From Mycosarcoma maydis (taxonomy: Eukaryota > Basidiomycota > Ustilaginomycetes > Ustilaginales): a stretch of DNA of 64,000 nucleotides. Shown one piece after another: positions 59,556 through 64,000 of the stretch; position 1 is the first letter of the stretch, and each line of letters starts with the position of its first letter. The stretch lies in contig NC_026479.1 in the NCBI RefSeq assembly GCF_000328475.2, positions 1-64,000 on the forward strand, given 5' to 3'. Below the pieces are notes generated by a model. It did no database searches and was not told the origin of the DNA. It saw nothing but the letters and a program-made list of their open reading frames with translations. A program made the translations under genes and the position numbers.

Positions 59556-62500
59556 TGCTGTCAGCAAGCAAGTGAATCACGAAACTGTTGCTTGACCGAC
59601 AATGTCCGGATGTCACTTTAAAAACGGATACCGCTGTCGTGTGGGGATGATTGAAAAGATTAGCGAGAAGCCGAGGGGGTCAAAGAGTCCGATCAGGCTA
59701 TCGACCGGTGTCCGAGGAATTTGAGACTGAATCTGGCCCTAGATCGGCTACGGCAGCTGTTGATAGAGGCGGACGGACGTATGAGCTCCAAAAGCCGAGA
59801 AAGCGTGGTCGAAATGGAAATGAATTAGCCAGAAGAAACAAGGGGAGAAGGGCGCTTGGCGACGGGACCGATCGCTGGAGCGATCCACGATGAGAGTTTG
59901 ACGTCAAAGAGAAGGAGGCCAAACGGGGTAAGAAGGATTGCAAGGCAGAATCAAGATGAAAGAACCAGGGATACGAAACGGAACGGAAGAGAGGGAGCGT
60001 CGAAAGGGGAAGGGGGAGAAACGACAACGGAAAAGGAGAAAAAGTAAGAAGGGGAAGGGGGGGGAAGAAGGGATAAGAGACAAGACGAGAACGAGCATGC
60101 AAAAAGGGCCCAGTGCAATCCTTGACTTCCTCTTGTATAAAAGGATGTAGCGCACGAGCGTCTGCCGAAAGTGTGGAGTAGCTCGAGGATCTGGGTGGTG
60201 CAGGGCGGAAGAGCGGCCAGAGAGGAGTACAGCTGGCCCGACGAATGAAGCGGTTAGCCTGACGTTTCAGCTGCAGGACGGAGGGACAGGTAATGAAATG
60301 ATGCAAAACGACGCCTTGCAGGAGAGCTCCTTTGTTCCTTGAAGCGTAAAGGGTTGTTGTCAGGTGCAATGAAGCTAACCTTCGGCAGACTCGATAAAAG
60401 TACGTGGGAGACCTATGATAAACTTCGGGACCAAGGAAGGAGCTGCAGATGGGACGTCAATGAAATCTGACGTCGGAATGCAGTACTCGCGGCTGAATCA
60501 AGTGGGCGATGCAGCCAAATAAAGAAGGCGCAATGACGGCGGATGCCGAGTTTGGCGAAAAGTATTGACTGCCGTAGCCTGATGAAGGACAACGTTGGCG
60601 GCGCCGAGTTGCAGGTGGGTGCTGGAGACGAGCTTGTTTGTGCTGCAGACTGATGAGTTTGATACGAAGGCGGGAGGGCGTCCAGTGGCTTTGAGATGGA
60701 GAGTGGGGTGATGTACGAGTCCTGGCGGATAAGACGGGTACAAAGTGGGCGCGAGTGAAGCTCGAGCGCTGAGGGAGTACGGGCTTGGGATCGTCGACTT
60801 GTCAGGAACACGTGAGCATAGGGAAACCGACAAAACGGGTACACGATCTAGGCAACAGGATCCAGCGGTACTAAAAAGAGTGAGTTGTTGAGATCCGACT
60901 GGACGGTGCTACTGGCTGGGAGCTGCAGCGCGACAAGGTGAGGTGAGGACAGATTTGGCGGGATCGAGATGAATCTGCGAGTTAGGAGAGACTGAGTTGG
61001 ATTTCGCCTTGAAGTGATCAGAACCAACGCAAAGCAACGATGCTCGACGCAGGCAAGGGTAGGGTGCAGCACAGATAGTGAACGAGATGGTAGTAAGGGC
61101 GACAAACTCTAGGGCTTTCGAAAGTGAGAGAGCATGTGTCAGATCGTGTCGGTGAAGAAATAAGTCAAGGTGAGGGGCCAACAGATCGCGATGGGGCCAA
61201 TAGACGTCGAGAGGCGGCGGAGGCGATGCTGCTGTCTGCGCTTATTGCGCTTGTTCGAGACCAACGTGGGCTGGAAAGGCATGCACGATTGAGCAGGTGG
61301 TGAATAGCATCAATGTCGCGACCAACAAGCAGGCAGGGACGAGAATCAGGGAGAGCCATGAAAGCACTGTCGCATGTGGCACGGTGGATGACCGTCGGAG
61401 CGGGAGCGTGGAGGTGCGGAGGCACCAACACGCGGAGGAGGAGGGAATTTGAACTTGGATGCGATGGTGGTGGCGCTGACGGCGGGATCCGAGGCGACGG
61501 ACGAAGCCAAAGCCACGCCAAACCGAAGTCAAAGGTGGTACCCAATCGTGAATCACACAGCATACCCACAGCCAGAGGCTCATGTCCATCGTGGTACGTT
61601 TTGATCAACCAGCTAAGGAACTAAGCGAGCAAGCTGGAAGGGAGGCTGAATTCTGATCTGGGTGGGGAAGCTTCGAAAAGGTCAGGAGGCTGAACGGCGG
61701 ATTCGACGTGTCTGCAGTGCATCGGAGGATTGCAGGACATGTAGAAAACGAGATCTTGGAAACAAAGCGAGACCGACATGCACTGTTGCATCGACGAGGT
61801 GAACAAGAAGTACAAGGAAGTTATACTGTATACAAGACAGCTTGGGCACGCGTAAGCGGTCAGGATAGCAAACCAAAACAGATGAGTGCGCTAACCGAAC
61901 ACCACCCAGGAAGAAACCCAAAAGGCACCAACAGGGTCGGAAGGTGAACTGCACAAACACGACAAAACAGGCGATACGTAGCCGAACGTGGTGGTTGCCA
62001 AGCCCTTTGCACCCAGACAACCGGATTGACCAGTCACTGTGGATCAGTCACTGTTTCTGTTGTCTCTTCATTCGTTCATATCGAGCTTTGTTGGGCGAAA
62101 CCAAGCCACGTTTATGAGCATCAAATGCAAGCACTGAACCGACGAAGGAAGGACTGTCTGTCCCACAGTAATCCATCCCAGCCAAAGATGGCCAAGAAGG
62201 ACAGGAACCTTGCATTATTGTCGCTAGAACTGTCGCCCGAGCACAGCTCAACATGACCATTATGAATATGCACACAGCATTACAACCTCAACTGAATCCC
62301 GGGTGTGGCGTCTACGCAACCTGAAAGGCACTCTCTCAAATGGCGTAAAGCAAGCAGAACGCCAACGGCATGCGGAGCATCCAGTGGCCCTTGTGATTAA
62401 GAAAAATGAATTAACGCTCCATCTGTCGACGGGGTTTCTTTCAATTTTCTTTTCAACTCGGACAAGCAAGTCACAGGTTTTGGCTGCACTTCTTACCTGG

Positions 62501-63804
62501 CCGCGGACATTCACGATTCTTAATAAATACAGTGGTACTCCAGCTAAGCTACCGGTATGCACGCCGCTTGTTTATCTGCTGTCCATCTGCAAGGCTGTCA
62601 TTCACGATTGTATGTACAAGGCGTTGCTGAGAATCAGTAGAAATCACATAGCGACGTTAATTAGCTGGGCTTCAATCGTCTTGTTTTTCCGCCGACTTGA
62701 ACGAATCACGAATCTGAGCTGGAACTTGTCCTTGGTTTGGTCTCACGCCTCTTTCGATTTAGGAATGAAAACCTGATCGTCCTGGACCTTCTCTCCTCAA
62801 TGTACGATACGCTTAGCGGACAGGTTTGATCAATTTCGTCGATTCGGATCACGGCCACATTTAGTGGTACGCGAACGGTGTGGAATCCCGAAAGTCAGCA
62901 AGCAATCACGATCTTGATGAGAACGGACATTGGCGCCGTCATTTCGCGATTCGTCCAAAGAGGGTCAGAAGGTTTCCTTGCACTTGCAGCTCTGGCACTC
63001 TCTAGCCAACTATCAATCTGTCCATCATAGCCGCGCTACCTTGGGTTGCCAGAACTCGGTGTTGGTCTCTGGGCCCGAGACAGAGGCTTTTTTCATATCA
63101 ACTCGTTCGCTTAGTACCGGCAGCCCAAGGGACGACAGCCAAGCTGGCTGACAGATGTGGTCACTCCGCTACTTTCTGTTTTGCGTGCGTGTTGTGGACG
63201 TTCCAGTTGACAGCTAGCGTGCTTCGGAACGTGACTCGTGACTGAGATCCGACCAAATGGACGGCGTAAATCCAGTTCTGTTCTTTGTATATTGTTCATG
63301 ATTTTTTTTTTGCATGCCAACCAATCACAGTGAGCGAGGCTGAGCGAGGTACAAGAAGCGGCAGTGAGGAGTGTCGTAGGCATAGCCCACCTTCTACGAG
63401 CAGCGGCACGTCAAAATCCCCCTTGTCATTTCAGCATAATTGGCTCGGCTGTTCCGTCGCTAGTTCTGAACCGAGACAGACCAGCAGATGGCCTCCACGC
63501 GTTTCGAGAAGCAGATTCAAGCACGCTTTCCTGCAGCTGTAGAAGCAGGTGACTCTATCGACAGTAGAGTCGTGAGTATAGTACTTGCCTTCTCCCTCTG
63601 TTTCTCCCCTCTCTCTACTATGGTGCGACCACTTTGATCAACTGATCGGGTACAATCACGAATTATGTTTCGTACTCCAGTCAAGTCAATTCTGACGTTC
63701 TACTGTCATTGATGCCCATCTTTCTTGGCCACAGTAGCTCCTTCTCGTCTTAGCACGGAGAGATCACGGATGACATTGCTGGTAACGTAAGCCGAAGCTT
63801 GCCC
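59556..63804. other. gene-poor region, 4.2 kb, with purine/pyrimidine asymmetry
   Basis: No gene could be supported on either strand. The plus strand is strongly purine-rich from about 59,800 to 60,110, so the leader or promoter side of the AT-hook gene is pyrimidine-rich. Long minus-strand frames here (for example 60369-59698) are low-complexity Ser/Pro/Leu translations of that bias. TCGTGA 10-mers lie at 61544, 62509, 62600, 62704 and 63654. Confidence 0.6.
62509..62713. repeat. three TCGTGA-core 10-mers
   Basis: ATTCACGATT at 62509 and 62600 and AATCACGAAT at 62704 lie within 205 bases in the gene-poor right end. Confidence 0.75.
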
Positions 63805-63999
63805 TCATCTTGATATTCCATGCGAGGTTTGGAACACGGAATTAGGTGAAGCACCAACCCAAGTTTCAACCAGTAGGTAGCGTGTCTTTGTGGAGCCCTC
63901 ACGTTCGGCTGCGATTCGGCGAGCGATGATTGCCTTAGCCTGCAGCGGAATCGTCACCTGTGAGGTTCCAACAATGGCAAGCTGCAATCGAGACAGAAA
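63805..63999 (-). CDS. possible 3' end of a gene continuing beyond the right edge
   Basis: A minus-strand frame is open from the window edge to a TGA at 63805. It reads as a basic, globular-looking chain (…VTIPLQAKAIIARRIAAERE…TRYLLVETWVG…). TTGCAG just before 63981 could be a splice acceptor. The family is not recognised and the frame is short, so it could be spurious. Confidence 0.3.
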   Translation of the reverse strand, partial: FLSRLQLAIVGTSQVTIPLQAKAIIARRIAAEREGSTKTRYLLVETWVGASPNSVFQTSHGISR

Positions 64000-64000
64000 G

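Noticed and set aside
59698..60369. 223-codon minus-strand frame upstream of the AT-hook gene
   Set aside because: It translates a pyrimidine-rich tract into Ser/Pro/Leu/Phe low complexity. There is no conserved block or convincing start.
61165..61608. 147-codon minus-strand frame in the gene-poor right end
   Set aside because: It is Pro/Ser-rich with no domain, and several equally long frames overlap it on both strands.

Overview
This is eukaryotic, fungal DNA. Genes are mostly intronless or carry a few short GT-AG introns, coding density is moderate, and every identifiable protein has a fungal counterpart. The predicted SdhB (49500-50387) carries His-253 between two cluster cysteines, the position known for carboxin resistance in the corn smut Ustilago maydis. 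Together with the smut-like gene structure this makes U. maydis or a very close relative the best guess (recalled from family knowledge, not searched).

Layout. 1-4.9 kb: the tail of an unknown gene, a decayed coding fragment, a MAPEG membrane protein and an NmrA/isoflavone-reductase-like oxidoreductase. 7.3-20.4 kb: a spliced four-TM protein, a large helical protein, proteasome ATPase Rpt6, mitochondrial A-type Fe-S assembly factor Isa1, an Mrh4-like mitochondrial DEAD-box protein and NatC auxiliary subunit Mak10. 22.7-24.7 kb: a secreted GH51 arabinofuranosidase. 26.7-34.5 kb: two tandem ferric-reductase paralogues. 36.7-44.6 kb: an MFS carrier (MFSD1-like), a Zn2Cys6 regulator, a DHA2 drug-efflux MFS protein and an LYRM2-like LYR protein. 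45.6-52.7 kb: the F-BAR/C1/SH3 protein Bzz1, an SNIP1/Pml1-like FHA protein, succinate dehydrogenase iron-sulfur subunit Sdh2, and a GT69 (CAP59/CMT1-like) mannosyltransferase whose frame is broken near its 3' end. 55.0-59.6 kb: a cyclopropane-fatty-acid-synthase-like methyltransferase and a spliced AT-hook protein. The last 4.4 kb has no convincing gene apart from a possible partial one at the right edge.

Most genes are ordinary housekeeping or surface/transport functions, and I see no secondary-metabolite cluster. Iron and Fe-S functions recur (Isa1, two ferric reductases, LYRM2-like, Sdh2), but they are spread among unrelated genes.

The least ordinary feature is in the spacers. A degenerate 10-mer built on TCGTGA (AATCGTGAAT or ATTCGTGATT, both strands) occurs at least 37 times by eye. 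All copies lie between genes and many are clustered or overlapping. Other unexplained non-coding structures are a 23-bp inverted repeat (20846-20930), two inverted copies of a 35-bp sequence followed by a tRNA A-box-like stretch (1202-1278 and 6100-6180), and a tRNA-like fold lacking a D arm (35870-35925).
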